This document shows, piece after piece, positions 37,366 through 50,026 of a DNA stretch of 64,000 nt (the first letter of the stretch is position 1; every line of letters begins with the position of its first letter). The stretch is taken from assembly GCA_013399305.1 (NCBI GenBank), contig VXAI01000116.1, positions 1,929,077 to 1,993,076 of the forward strand, given 5' to 3'. Made by a program: the position numbers and the translations under genes. Below the pieces are notes generated by a model. That model was given only the letters and a program-made list of their open reading frames with translations. It searched no databases and was not told where the DNA came from. Source of the DNA: Rostratula benghalensis. Lineage: Eukaryota; Chordata; Aves; Charadriiformes; Rostratulidae.

Positions 37366-37602
37366 AATTGGGGTTGTTCAGCCTGGAGAAGAGAAGACTC
37401 CGGGAAGACCTTAGAACAGCTTTCTAGTATCTGAAGGGCACCTACAGGAAAGCTGGAAAAGGGCTTCTTACAAGGTACAATGTAGTGATAGGACAAGAGG
37501 TAATGGCTTCAAACTGGAAGAGGGTAGATTTAGATTAGATATTAGGAAGAAATTTTTCACTCTTAGGGTGGTGAGGCACTGGCACAGGTTGCCCAGAGAA
37601 CA
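37366..37602 (+). mobile_element. CR1 LINE internal fragment, truncated at both ends
   Basis: Aligns with the CR1 pol C-terminal region: TTGTTCAGCCTGGAGAAGAG at the left, GACAAGAGGTAATGGC in the middle and GGTTGCCCAGAGAAC at the right. The CR1 3' UTR and ATTCTATG-type tail, which CR1 insertions normally keep, are missing. Confidence 0.88.
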
Positions 37603-38807
37603 TAGCTAGTTTTTCCTCTTTCCAGATCGGAGTACTGTTCCATCAGTGTGTCTAACCTCAGACTATTCGAAGTCAAGTCTTTGGTAAATGCTGTGATACT
37701 AATCCTAAATCTTCGAGCATTCAACACAGTTAAACATTACTAGCTGAGAAACGGGAATCAGCCTACTCACCAACATAAAAAGTCTTGTCTGGACTGAGTT
37801 TCCATCAGAAGGTAAGAGTCAAAAAACAGATTAGACCAAAACCCCTAAAAATTATGTTAATTCCAGATATGCTGGGGGCCAGGAGTGAAACTTCTTTATA
37901 CTACAGGAAAGTCTGAAAGAGAAGATAATTTCTGTGTTGCCTGAACAGTCTGTGGAGCAGACTGCTCTCCCCTGCAAATATATGAATTTTCGACCTTCAG
38001 ACTACTTGCTGCTTAATCCGTGTCTATTTCTAGCAGTTGTAGATTCCCTTTACCTTTATATCAAATGCATCAATCAAGCAGTTTTTGAATAGAAACTAGA
38101 CATGCTGCTTACTAACCTGTGCAAAGACTGTCTGAGCACTGAGACTTGCAGAGGTTGAGTCATTTGTTCACTGACTGATACCTTAAATATTCTTCCTGCC
38201 TCTGCAGTTCACTTACAGTTAATCATGGTCAAAAAGAACTACACAAACTTTTTCTCAAAATTAATGTTCAAAAGTATTTACTTTTTTGTTTTATATACTG
38301 TACCCTGATGTATGGAGGACCTGTGCTGTTGGGAGGCAGAAAATAATTCCATCTTTACTTAACTGCTTTAGAAGGTGGTGTGTTTTTTAGGGAATTTGCA
38401 GGATCCTTTTGCTAATTAGACTGTAGTAGCAGTGCTTCAGTAGCCTGTGGCATAAGATTAGCCTCATCAAAGGTGAGGAAAAAACTGTTGGAGACTACTG
38501 AAGGTTGGCATCACTTCTAATTGGCCTTAATACATAAGAATGTGCCCTGGTACTTTACAGCGTGCAGCACTGTACTGCTCTGGATGTGCCAGGATACCCC
38601 TGTCTTCATGTTGCCTGTGGCTTTGTCTGGAAGACAGGGTTATGTCCTAGAGTGTGGTTCATGTTCATGGCAGGGTGCTACTGGTCTCTCTTGAGGGAGG
38701 TTTTGGGGCTGTGAGGCTTTCACCTACTTAACTTAGGTTCTCTGGGAACTGTCCTGAGTAAAAGAAAGCTTGATCATTCACGGGAAGTAAAGACACTGGA
38801 GCTAGAT
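37603..38807. other. DNA between two plus-strand CR1 fragments
   Basis: No gene or repeat recognised. It separates two CR1 pieces that overlap in CR1 coordinates, so it is not simply an insertion into one element. Confidence 0.5.
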
Positions 38808-39066
38808 TGCTCTCAGTGAAAGGGCAAAAGGCAATGGCCACAGACAAAAGAACAAGAAAATCTGTTTTAACATTAGAAATCTTTTTCCTCTGAAGGTAGT
38901 CAGGTAGGATCAGAGGCTGCTCACAGCTGCTGGCTGTGAAATCTCCATTTTGGGGGATATTCAAAACCTAGACAAACCTGGTCCTGGATAGCCTGTTCTA
39001 GCTGACCTGTGTTAAATAGAGGCATTGGACCAGATGATCTCCACAGGTCTCTTCTAAATTAATCCT
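38808..39066 (+). mobile_element. Diverged CR1 LINE 3' fragment
   Basis: Plus-strand match to the CR1 3' region: the AAAAGGCAATGGCCACA segment, then GAAATCTCCATTTTGGGGGA, then GGACCAGATGATCTCCACAG. The coding part is eroded and the terminal tail is degenerate, which suggests an old insertion. Confidence 0.8.
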
Positions 39067-42000
39067 CTGTTTTGTGTGCAGGCTGCAACTTTCCCTCCAT
39101 AAGCATCTATGTGAGGCAGAAGGCTGATCATTTTACTGCAGTAAGATAAAGAAAAGCTTTGTTCAACCACGCAAGGAAAAAAAGATTTAGGAGTGCTGCT
39201 CTTTTTGCAGAATTTAATAATAATGGATTTCCTGTTGTAGCCTATAAAATGTGTGGAGGAATTCTAGGCTTTATAGTATTCCCTGTAAAAATAGACTGAC
39301 TTTGTTATATTCTGCACCTGCATAAAAAAGGTCTATTAAACACTGTTGGGATCTGCCACAGCCTGATTCATGATGCATTTGTTTGGTTTTCAGTTTTAAA
39401 TTTACATGCTTTCAGAATCTTCTTACACTCACAATCCTGGTAAAATACATGTATAAAAGCAGGTGCAACACTTGATTTGACAGAAGTGTTGTATATGCAC
39501 AACTTTGAAAAGGCAGCCTCAGCTAAAATCTATGGGCTGCCTTACGAGAAAGCTGACACTCTTTAATATCACATTTTACCTTTATATAACACATATAATA
39601 TGTATAATATTAATGTAATTTACAGAGGGGAAAGGCAGACTATTTCAGGTATGCTTTGGGCTACTTTTACAGGCTATTCATTGTATCTTTTCACTTGTAA
39701 ATCCATATGCCCTATAGTTGAGCAATCTAACTATGTACGCATTGGAGGAAGAAGGAAAAAATATGTAAAAGAGCTTTCTTAGATATGAAAATCTGAGGTC
39801 TGCTATTCTGGAACATACTAATGTTAAAAATCAAGTGCTGACAGTTGCAGCAATGGTAGAAACCTTTCAAATTCTAGGAAACCACATCTCCCTCTGAGCC
39901 TTTGCAGGAGCATAAGACATGTTCTCAGGTGTCCTTCAGGCATCCTTCTATGAACAGATGATGAGAAATGTACATGGTTTAAGCTGAAGCATGCAGCAGC
40001 TTGGGGAAAGGAGAGGGGACTTCACATACAATCTTTTGAGGGAAAAAAACCTAGTGTTTGTGAAGCTCAGTGGGCAGACTCTAAGCAAGCAGAGTTACAG
40101 TGCAATACCTGCAGCAATATTGTGTTTTGTAAATATATCCTTCTTGGCATGCATCTATGGTAAAAATATAACCATACTAGCAAAGCCTCCTGCAGAATTG
40201 AGGTCTTTTTACCTGAAAATTCCCCTAATGGAGTTAAAATTCCCTTAATGCTGACTTGCAACTTGCTTAACATATCACTAGGCTGTGACTCTAGGGTTGG
40301 TGTGTGAAGTTAGCATTAATAGGTCTTTGCACTTCATTTGCAGCATGTGTAGGTATTGTAGATACTTAAAATTGTTGCTTCTTTATCAATGCTGTCAGAA
40401 GATTGTGTGTTATAACCTGATTTTTTGTGCTGCTGCAGATGAATTGAGAAGTCTTAGCTTAGTGACTTACAGAAGCAACAAATACAGTCTACATTTCATG
40501 TCTTACCGTGCATTGGAATACCTCAATAACTTCAATATAGAAAGTCATCCTAATTGTCAGCTGGTATGTACCACTATTGTTGGACTAGTATAATAGTGAT
40601 ATTCCCACATCCTATAGAGAGTTTTCCTTCTGTTCTGCTTGTTTTCAAAAACAGCATTGGGAGAGAAATAAATGTTTCTAAGAGTTCACAATTGTATGCC
40701 TGCAATGTGAAAGGCTAATAATGCCTAGTATTAGGCAGTCAAGTGTAATGTCAAGTGTAAGTTCAGGGGTCTTAGTGTTTTTTAAAATAAGTGAGAAGAA
40801 CAAAAGTAATGAAAGGTGATACTTTCATATCTGTAATACTACTCCAGGTGAGGTGGAGTGGAGGTTAAGGTTTGGCTTTGAGTATATTTTTAATGGACTT
40901 GGTAAATTAATGCAATAAACAAGTGTAAATAATTAATTTAACAGACTTCCAGCTAGGGACCGAGCTATTTGTAAGAATTTTATGTTGGAGTTGTTTCTTA
41001 ACATGGCTAAAGAAATCCTTGCCTTTATAAAACACTGCATGGGGCTGTCATTCTCTATATTAATGCCTCTTGTTATGAGTTCTGCTTTGGCAGAGAACTT
41101 GTAATTAATATAATGTGCTACATTGTCTGACTATTGCAAGGTTCAACTAAAGGTGCTGTGGCAGCACTGGCACACAATTATCTGTTTCTTTGAGTTCATT
41201 TTATAACTTCAAAATGCTGTTATTAAGCTTGTTGCCTTTGGAATGAAATTACCATGTTGAAGTTGAATATTTGAGAACATTTTTAGTAGTCTGCTGCAAG
41301 ATAAATTATGATGTAAAAAGCACTCTTACCTACTTAGTTTTCAGAAGTCGGTAGACAGCTTTTTTGGGAAATGGATGACCTTTACTTTTCTTAGGAAAGC
41401 AGCAGAAATGTGGCAGAAACCTGGCTTTAAGCAGTGGGAGAGTTATGTGTCCACAACCAAATTATCATGATTTCCAAGGGAAAACTTTGTGAAATTGTTT
41501 ATAAAGAGGGTTTTTTTTAAAGAGATAAACTCAGGACACATGGAATTCTGTTTTGAAATAAGCAGGAGTTGGCATCTTCAGAAAAATTAGATGCCTAATT
41601 GTGAACAACTTAAGCAGTGTTTTCAAATTATAAGCAGAAAGTGTGCTTGCAAGGAAGTTGACTTTATGACACGAGACAGGTGAAACAAAATGTGAGTTAG
41701 GCAGGGGCAAGAGGGGAGAGAACTGAGATTCCCAACAACCAGCTGTGTATATCTACTGGTGTTTTGTTTGTTATAGCTACCTCATTCTGTTATGAATGGT
41801 CATAAAGGTATCCTGTGCGATGTTTTCGGAGCCACAGATGGTTGGAGGAAACATGCAACTGATGAAGGCCTAGACTTGTGCAGAAGTTGCCCACAAAAGC
41901 AAATTGCAAAAGCATCATCCTGTCTTTCAAACCATGTGATTTGAAATTAGTCTTCTGAAAGTCAACATCAAATATTCATAGCTCCATAAAATAAGACTGA

Positions 42001-42465
42001 AAGTGAAATTGGATCACAGCTGTTGCAGCTGTTCCCTGTATGCCTAAAGCCTGCAGGATACCTTCTTTACACTTGGATAGCTGTAGTTGTCAAGAATCCT
42101 TGCTGCTCTTTCTGCAGAGTGGAAACATGACTCTCATGGGAGTCACGCTTCGTGTTTAGGTTTCTACGTATACGTAGTGGAGTGGTATTCTTCAAAACTG
42201 GGAACAGTGAAGCTTCTTTAAATCCAGACTTTGATACTTAGTGCTGGTTTTGCACCAGCAACAGCACAAGCCCCTCAAACCAGGAATAAGAAAACCCACA
42301 AGGAAAATCTAAAATAGAGTCTCCTGTATTGTTCCTGAATTTCTATCCAGGAAATTAAGCCATTAATTTTGAACTGCCTAGCAGAGTAGATTTGTAAGCT
42401 TGCTTGAAGAGATGCCCTTCTGTCAGCTACAGAGAAAACTTACTGTGTAGCAAGAGTTTTCCTTT
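39067..42465. other. Intergenic A/T-rich DNA
   Basis: No gene or repeat family recognised. A small CpG-containing palindrome lies at 42,164-42,177, and a short hairpin (TGACTC arms) lies at 42,128-42,145. Confidence 0.5.
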
Positions 42466-42903
42466 CACAGAATCACTGAATCACAGACTATCAGGGATTG
42501 GAAGGGACCTTGAAAGATCATCCAGTCCAATCCCCCTGCCAGAGCAGGAACACCTAGACCAGGTCACACAGGAACACGTCCAGACGGGTTTTGAATGTCT
42601 CCAGAGAAGGAACCTCCACAACCTCTCTGGGCAGCCCCTTCCAGTGTTCCGTCACCCTCACTGTGAAGAAGTTTTTCCTCATATTTAAGTGGAACCTCCT
42701 ATGTTCCAGCTTGTACCCATTGCCCCTTGTCCTATCATTGGCCGTCACTGAGAAGAGCCTGGCTGCATCCTCCTGACACTCGCCCTTTACATATTTATAA
42801 ACATTCATGAGGTCACCCCTCAGTCTCCTCTTCTCCAAGCTAAAGAGACCCAGCTCCCTCAGCCTTTCATCATAGGGAAGATGCTCCACTCCCTTAATCA
42901 TTT
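42466..42903 (-). mobile_element. CR1 LINE fragment
   Basis: The 3' tail (CACAGAATCACTGAATCACA on the + strand) is at the left. The minus-strand frame at 42,554-42,901 encodes an uninterrupted CR1 pol C terminus with [26 protein letters not shown] and [10 protein letters not shown] in order. The element stops sharply near 42,903, where homology to longer CR1 copies would be expected to continue. Confidence 0.93.
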
Positions 42904-43080
42904 ACCTAAGTCATCAGTGTTCAGTCTCAGAAACTAAAACTTTGCAAAGACAATCCATTTCTTTCCACCCCAGTTCCTATGGAAGTGTTGATTCTAAAAA
43001 GCCTCTGGTTTGGGTTACTGTCAGGGAAGATGTTGGCTGAAAAGGTTGATGTTTCTCTCAAACGTCTCTGCTGAACTAGT

Positions 43081-43148
43081 CTGTATCAGCTTCACCTGGC
43101 TAGTAATTAATTGTCTGTATCAGCTTCACCTGGCTAGTAATTAATTGG
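43081..43148. repeat. 34-bp tandem duplication
   Basis: Two adjacent 34-bp units (43,081-43,114 and 43,115-43,148) beginning CTGTATCAGCTTCACCTGGC are identical except for the last base. Confidence 0.95.
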
Positions 43149-43428
43149 CAGTTAAAACAGCTGGAAGAAATTAAATTTAAAATAACAAAATTCCCCAGTA
43201 AGCAGGCCCTTTTTGTTAGTTTAATCTGCCACTAAATCCAACAGAGACAGCTGTACTAGATGGGCTGTAAATGTAAGTGTCTATATAGCATCACTTCTAC
43301 TTACTGCTTTTGATGCAAAGACAAAAGGTAAGGTGTGTTTTGAGCTGATAGTTTTTAAAAAAAGGTACTGAGAAAATTGATAAATGCCTTTTTTTTTTTA
43401 ATGTTTTACTTAATCCTTATGATTGCAT

Positions 43429-43446
43429 AGATGGTATATACCATCT
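43429..43446. repeat. 18-bp perfect palindrome
   Basis: AGATGGTATATACCATCT equals its own reverse complement over all 18 bases. Confidence 0.9.
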
Positions 43447-46400
43447 CATTAGGTAAAACATGGAATGATGCAAAGATGGAAAGAATACTGTGCTAGGCTT
43501 TTTAGATCTGGTGTTACTCGGATCCACTTTAGGTGACTAATGATTGAGAGGCATTTTCATATTATTTTCTGATTATTTGTCTTACAGAAGCTTGTGCCAG
43601 ACACAGGTGAAGATGACAGAGGAGGTAAGCTTCACCCTATTATGGGTATTATAGCTAGAATTCCAGACAGAAGGAATAGGTGACACAGCAAAGAAAGAAT
43701 GTACTCTGCTGGCTGCTTCTGTCAAGTAATTCTTCCCAAGCTGCTGTTACAGAACTCATTTAGATTTCCATGCCTTCCTTTAGAAGACAGGGTTAGTATC
43801 TTGTACATCAGCCCTCTTCTGGAGTTAACGTGGGACAATGAAGAAAACAGTGAGCCAGGGTTCGCTGGTGCAGAACGCATGGGCAGCTGCCTACATTGAG
43901 TGAGAGAAAATAAACACGGCTTGTGTTTACAAAACAAACACATGCAAGTGCTCTAGACTTCATGGTCTTGTGGGTGATGGATTTCAAGAGGATAGGGAGG
44001 ACTGTTAACAGTAGAAGGAAGCTAAAAATGCTAGAGGAGAGATCTATGTGTACAAATGCTCACTAATCCCCCTGTTCAGTATTGCTAAAGAGATTACAAT
44101 CATCTTCTTAATTTGATTTTGAATAAGGATTAGGGGTGGTTTATTTATTTTTTTTTAACATTACAGCACTTGTGAAATATTTGAAGTGATCTGTCTGACC
44201 AATGAGGCTGGGATTTTAGACAGATTTTTTCCAGACTGGAGGCATGATTCACTTGTTATTTGGTTGCCCTTGCTTATGATTTTGCACCCTCTAGCATCTG
44301 TTTTCCAGAGGCCTTCCATTTTGGAAAACTTACTTATGTTAAGTCATTGAGTCTGAGAATGTAAATTCCATGTTACCATTAGTATTCATGTTTCTTGTGT
44401 GTGTCTGTGTGTATATAAGAAGCAAGTGAATGTTCCTCTTATACTGTTGCTTTTAATTGTTGCCATTCTTCTGAATGCTCTAAGTAGTTGAGTAGTTAAG
44501 TAGTTGAATGACCTGGTGTTCCTCGAGGTCTGTTAAAGAGCCCTAACACAAAATATTACTCCACAGCACTTTACCAGTGATTTTGGGCGATACATACTAA
44601 ATTTAAAAAAGTAAAAATAATAATAATAAAAAAACTAATTAAAAATACTTGATAAATGAGGCCAGCATACTTCATAATGAGACATGCTCTCCCAGGAACA
44701 TATTTGCAGTTTTAGGAAGTTGTGCTAATGTAAGAGTTTGGCATCTGTAGTACTAGATCGATCCTGAGGCTATAAAGTCCACAAATTCAGCTTAATCCAG
44801 GCAGAGCTCTCTGACACAGTTGAAAGACAGGCCATTAGGTCTGCAGATTGTTGCTTGTATAGTTGGCTTGTGTCAGAGCTGATGGTTTGCTGACTGAGGT
44901 GGTGGAAACAACCTGCCCAGAAAACAGTTTGTATGACCTTGCTCAAATGGAGTTCCTAGCTAGCAACACAAAAAAGAATGAGTTGTTCAAATTTGTGGTG
45001 GCAGTGCATTTATTAGTCTTATGTTTCAAACACTTTGAATTCCCTTTTGCATGTTCCTCTTCATAATTTATCATTGGTTTGCTCCTTGGCTAAAACAAAT
45101 AGAAGCTGTTTGGTTTTAAATGTCTTCATTAGTTAACCACTTTCAGTTACTCTAAGCTTCTTGCATAAAATTCAGTTAGCTGAATGCCCACCAAAACCAA
45201 CAACTCTGCATACAGTAATATGCTTATAAAATGTGCTACTCGGAGTAGTGGGGGGTTTTTTCCTGTCTGCTCTTTGGGTGGGTATTTCAGCCTTGATGTG
45301 CTGAGTGGGTCAGTTCTGTCTTACCAGGATGTTATGATAATGAATTTAGCCAAATTAGTAAAAAATCAGGGAAAAGCCTGGTCCCATAGTTAAAGCACAG
45401 GACTAGTAGCAAGGCCTGCTGAATTCCAGGCTGCAGTGCAGCACAGGTATTACCATGGTAACTTTTTTAAAATTGGAAAAGTATGTGTGTGCACAAACTT
45501 CCCCAGCAGAGACTTGGGAGACGGCTAGTTTTGTCTGTGTGAGATACAGGCTGTATCACAACTGGGCTTCTCTGAAAGCCAGGGGTATTAAGAGCTAAAT
45601 GAGCATTTCAAAAGTTAATTCATTAATAACACTCATTTGCTGAGCAGTTACTGCAAGTGGATTGAATAGTACATGTAAGGGTGTCATGATCTAACTAAAA
45701 TAGCAGTGGGGAAAGTATTTATGGGCATGACCTGAGGGTTTGGTTTCATTGTTCAATTACTTCAGTATTCCAAACTATTTCTATTCCAAGCATATTTCTT
45801 GAAAACTTCCTGAAGTGGCAGCTGTTAAGAGAAGGACAAATGTTTCCAAACCTGTGCTATGCAAGCGATTCATGAACTGCCCAGGCTGGTTTTCAGTCAG
45901 TTTTCACTGGGCTCTCAAGCAGACTTGACACAGGATATGAATGTCTGTCAGGAAAGGGCAGCACATCTGTCTTACATTGACTTTAACCCTTTAAGGTTTT
46001 TGTTTTCAGTGCAATATAAGACTCCTGGCAGGTCAAATCTCTGTTTGCTTTCCCAGAATACAGGAAAGCTGACTCCTGGCAACTGTTTTATTAAGATTTG
46101 AGATTTTTATGGGGTATAACATATTATACCAGTTTTGCTGATGAGACTGATGATATCCAATTCTGTTTATATACATTTATGTCCCATCCTAAACTGGGAT
46201 TGCAAGCATTATTTCTTTTAACATAACAGCTGGCTATTAGGAAACTCCTTTCAAAAAGACTGCTGTTGTAAATGTTCCCACAGACCTTCCCATGCAATGC
46301 TCTTTGAAGGTTCTCCCTAAAGCAGGCATAGCTGGTGTTGGAATAGTACCTAGGCTTTTCCCTTGTAATTCAAGAGTATTTGCTGTAGTGCCCCTCCTAA

Positions 46401-48793
46401 ACAAAGGTCAGACCAAATGAAATCCAGAGAGGGATTATTAATAACACTTGCTAGGAAAGAGCAGAAGAGGAGAACAGAGGACACAAAAGGATGCAAAATC
46501 CCCTTACATGAAATACCTGTCAGGCCAACTAATGAAAATGGTCAGTGATCTGTCAGCAGATGAATGGTATGCTTTCAGTTGTTCCAACTTTTTGGAATGG
46601 CTGCATGATACAGCCACTGTAGAAACAAGCTGTGCCTGGACACCCAGAGAGACCATTAAAAAATTGTCACAAGTCAGAAGTTACCTCTGCAAGCTCCATG
46701 GGAGATGGCTTATAGGACTTCAGGCTGGTGAGCTCATCAGGTGAAGAGCTGAAGGACTGAAGATTGCTGCCACCAGCTGTTTGCTTCCAACCTTTAATAC
46801 ATAATCTGTTGACCCTTCAACTTTCCCTTCAAGATTGCTGCATCAAATGTCAAAGGAGGATTACAAAGCTCAGAGCTTTTTTTTTTTTTTGTCTACGCTG
46901 ATGCAAGCACTGTTTGACCACTATATATGGTGTACTGAAATCTTCTGTGTACTGGTCTTGGGACTTGGTTTTTGGCTTGAGTTCCAGATCTGGTTGCTTG
47001 CAAGCGACACAAACTCTGGAACTGAGAAAATTAAATGCTGCACAGTGTCCTTCAGGTAGTGATACCTTTTTATAGGGCAAGTTATTGCAGATTATAGAAG
47101 GGAAGAAAGAGATTTAAGGCTAGGGTGTTTCTGGTGATATAGCCAACTCTAGATTAAGTCTTATCCATGTTTTGATAAAAGATTTTAGCATTACTGTTCC
47201 TTTATTAATTAGTATCTGAGTTCTCCATACCAGTTAAGTGTACTTCACGCATCAGTTCACAGATAAGGTATATTTGCATTCATACTCATGCTTGCTTTGT
47301 GTCAGAATTTTCATACAGGAATAAACTTGTTTGAGTGTTCTTAGTTAAGTGTAAAAAATATTTTCCCATGAATATCGTATTTTTGGCAGACATTTATGGG
47401 GAAAGCACCTGCTGTGTGTTTGGGAACATCTTACAGGATGTGCTTCTTGTTTTCACATGTACAAGTCACATCTTGTGTTGCGAGTTCAGTAACAGGGAAA
47501 AATATATATTGATTTCTTGGGATGGAAACGATTTTGCCAGGTTAAATCATTATATGCTAATTTTACTAAGGTAAGCACTCTTGTAAAAATATCTTGCGTG
47601 ATACTATGTATCTGAAAATTAGCATATTTTGTTCTTGCTTTTGTTTTCATTTTGTCAGGTAACAACATTACACTGAGGGGAAAAATGCAGTTTTGCTGGG
47701 ATGTTGAATGCAGTTTTCTCCTCTTTGTTTTCGATCTGAGGTCTGTAGGAGGCCACTGGAGAGGATGGCTGAGAACAAATGAAAGTGTGCTGGGACAGAA
47801 AGCTACAGTGCCATAATCGAGCATCTGTTGCTGTAATGTGTGAATGTTTGGCATTCTGGGAGCTGGGACACAGTTTATTACTAGCCCCTCTCCAAGGTTA
47901 TTTCAGAAGCACATAGAGCAGCTGGCAAGGTCTGGGGCAGGTTTAACTCTCTAGTGGCTTCCAAGTTCATGCTGCATTAAAAGTCATTGATGCATTGCAC
48001 CAGATTTTCTCCGCCTAAGTTCTTTCTCTCCTGCAACTTATGCTTGACCTCGGTACAAAATCCCTTGGTCACCATCTGAATGAAATACATAGCGCAGGAC
48101 AGGTAAAAACAGAAAATAGAAACCTGCAATAGGTTTTGCTGGGGCTGGGTTTCATTATTTTAAGCTGAAGGCTGGAGCACAATTGAGCAAAATAGTATGA
48201 TCTGTTTATTGGGAGCCGACATTACAGTCTAGCCAAACATTAGCTGCCCTAGCAATCACCTGTAGGATGTAAGGAGATGTTCTTTCATCAGTCATCCTTG
48301 TGTTGTCCAACTAAGTAACTGAGGCTACAATTTGCAACCTACAACAGGTTTACTGCACAGCTGCTGGCAGCTAATAAATTGTAGACTGTAATGTCTGTCT
48401 TCTTTCACATTTAATCTGAGCTTCTTAGCTGTTAGGTAAAAGATTTCAGGTTCAGTATAGCGAAATAATAGCAGGAGAAAGTATTCATGTGGGAAATACT
48501 TCATATACTTCATAGCATCTCTGAAACTTGAAATTGATCACTTTTACAAAACCCATTTTGAATAGTTAAAGAATATACTCGCTGCATGATCATGCTCTAC
48601 TTCTCTGAATAGGCATTGAGTTTATCGTTGAATGCCTGTTAGTTCTTGAGCTATCTCAAAAATAATTTTTTAGCGATTTATTGCATGAATCGATTGGGGG
48701 GGGAATTTGTGTTTTTTGTTCTGGGTTTTTTACAGTCGCTTAAGATTTACTTAAGATATAATCTTGTTTAACCTCAAAGTAGTCAAAGTGTGT

Positions 48794-48798
48794 GCAGA
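48794..48798. repeat. Left target-site duplication GCAGA
   Basis: Five bases directly before the LTR, repeated exactly after it. Confidence 0.82.
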
Positions 48799-49125
48799 TG
48801 TGGTTTAGCCTCAGCCAGCCAAAAAACCCATGCAGCCACTCTCTCCCCCCGCTGGAGCAGTGGGGGAGAATAAGAAGGAAAAAAAGCAAAATTTGTGGGT
48901 TGAAACAAAGGCAGTTTAACAGAACAGGAAAGGAAAGAGGAAACTGACAACAATAACACTGACAGAGGAATGTACAGGCTCGATTAGGGTACCACTGCTC
49001 ACTGATGGTACGGTACCCTGGATGTCAGGCCAGCTCCTGGCTACTGGGGATGGCTCCCATGGGATGGAACACCTGTGTCTCTGCTAGATCTTGGGAAAAT
49101 TAACCTTATTGCTGGAACCAGGACA
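48799..49125 (-). mobile_element. Second solo LTR of the same ERVL-like family
   Basis: About 327 bp, bounded by exact GCAGA copies at 48,794-48,798 and 49,126-49,130. On the minus strand it begins TGTCCTGGTTCC, as the copy at 19.3 kb does. Shared blocks include GTGGGTTG, CAAAGGCAGTTTAACAGAAC and CATGGGATGGAACACCTGTG (GGGATGGAATACCTGTG in the other copy). The 3' terminus is eroded relative to CCATGACA. No internal viral coding sequence adjoins it, so it is a solo LTR. Confidence 0.88.
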
Positions 49126-49130
49126 GCAGA
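49126..49130. repeat. Right target-site duplication GCAGA
   Basis: Exact copy of 48,794-48,798 directly after the LTR. Confidence 0.82.
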
Positions 49131-49357
49131 GAAATGGTGTTTCCCATTTTTGTGGCATGCTATTATTGAGGCAGAGTGCTGTTCATCCTCTACTTGAATA
49201 CTGAATATGATCTTACTTGTAATGTGATTTTTTTAAAATTTTTTTTAATACTTCTGTCTTCTGATAGTAGTTGTCTGAAATGTTGCTTGAGGGAAAGGAA
49301 TGAATCTTGGCTGGTAATTAATCTGTTAGCTATTGGTCTTGTATCTTTTACAGAAAT

Positions 49358-49427
49358 CAGATTTCCTCTATCAAATATAGATTTCCTTTATCAGATATTG
49401 ATTTCCTCTATTTCCTATCAGATATAG
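49358..49427. repeat. Imperfect short tandem repeat
   Basis: About three degenerate units built on GATTTCCTCTATCAAATATA, the last one expanded. Confidence 0.75.
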
Positions 49428-50012
49428 ATGTTCCATAAACACAACACTAGCCACAGCAGAGCTCAATTCTCCCATATCCTCCTTCATTACACCTGTCCTA
49501 AAGGTGTAAGTGATGGAAGAGCTTAGATCCCACTATTCTTAATTTTCCTTGTGTATTGCTTTAGACGGATGTTCACCAATAATAATTGTGAGCATAGTGT
49601 GGCATTGCAAATACTTCCACAATAGCACAGCTTATTTTCCATTCCTCCTAACTCTAGAGTTAAGTTCTTTTACATGCTGTATATAGAAGTGTCATATGTT
49701 CATTTTATGTCAAGGTCTTATTCTGTCCTACTCACCTGTGCTTGACTTGTAGACCTGAGGAATCGGAGTCCCGCATGAGGAATAAGTTGAAAGTATAAAT
49801 CAAATTATTGAGTCAGTCCAGGCTCTGGTTTCTAAAGCAAACTGAAACATGGTGATGGTTCTCTGGTGGTTGATGAAGTTGTTTGCTGCATAATTTTGTT
49901 GCTCTTTCTTTTTTTTTTTTTTTCTGTTCTATGCTCTATTTCTCCCTGTTTTCCCTGTTCTGAAACCTTAAGGATTGACTGCAAGTGTTTTCCATTAAGA
50001 AATTTTAGGTTT

Positions 50013-50026
50013 GGGGGGGGGGGGGG
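50013..50026. repeat. G14 homopolymer
   Basis: Fourteen consecutive G residues, an uncommon length for G in vertebrate DNA and prone to length error in sequencing. Confidence 0.85.

Larger units (their letters stand above)
42904..48793. other. Intergenic A/T-rich DNA
   Basis: No gene can be supported. It contains a 34-bp tandem duplication at 43,081-43,148, an 18-bp perfect palindrome at 43,429-43,446 and a 37-nt exon-like segment at 43,588-43,624. Short AAT and GT runs lie near 44,615-44,630 and 44,396-44,414. Short open frames show no domains. Confidence 0.5.

Noticed and set aside
37366..39066. Plus-strand CR1 fragments at 37.4 kb and 38.8 kb as one element split by an insertion
   Set aside because: Both contain the same CR1 segment around the AGG(T/C)AATGGC and ATTAG words, so they overlap substantially and are separate copies.
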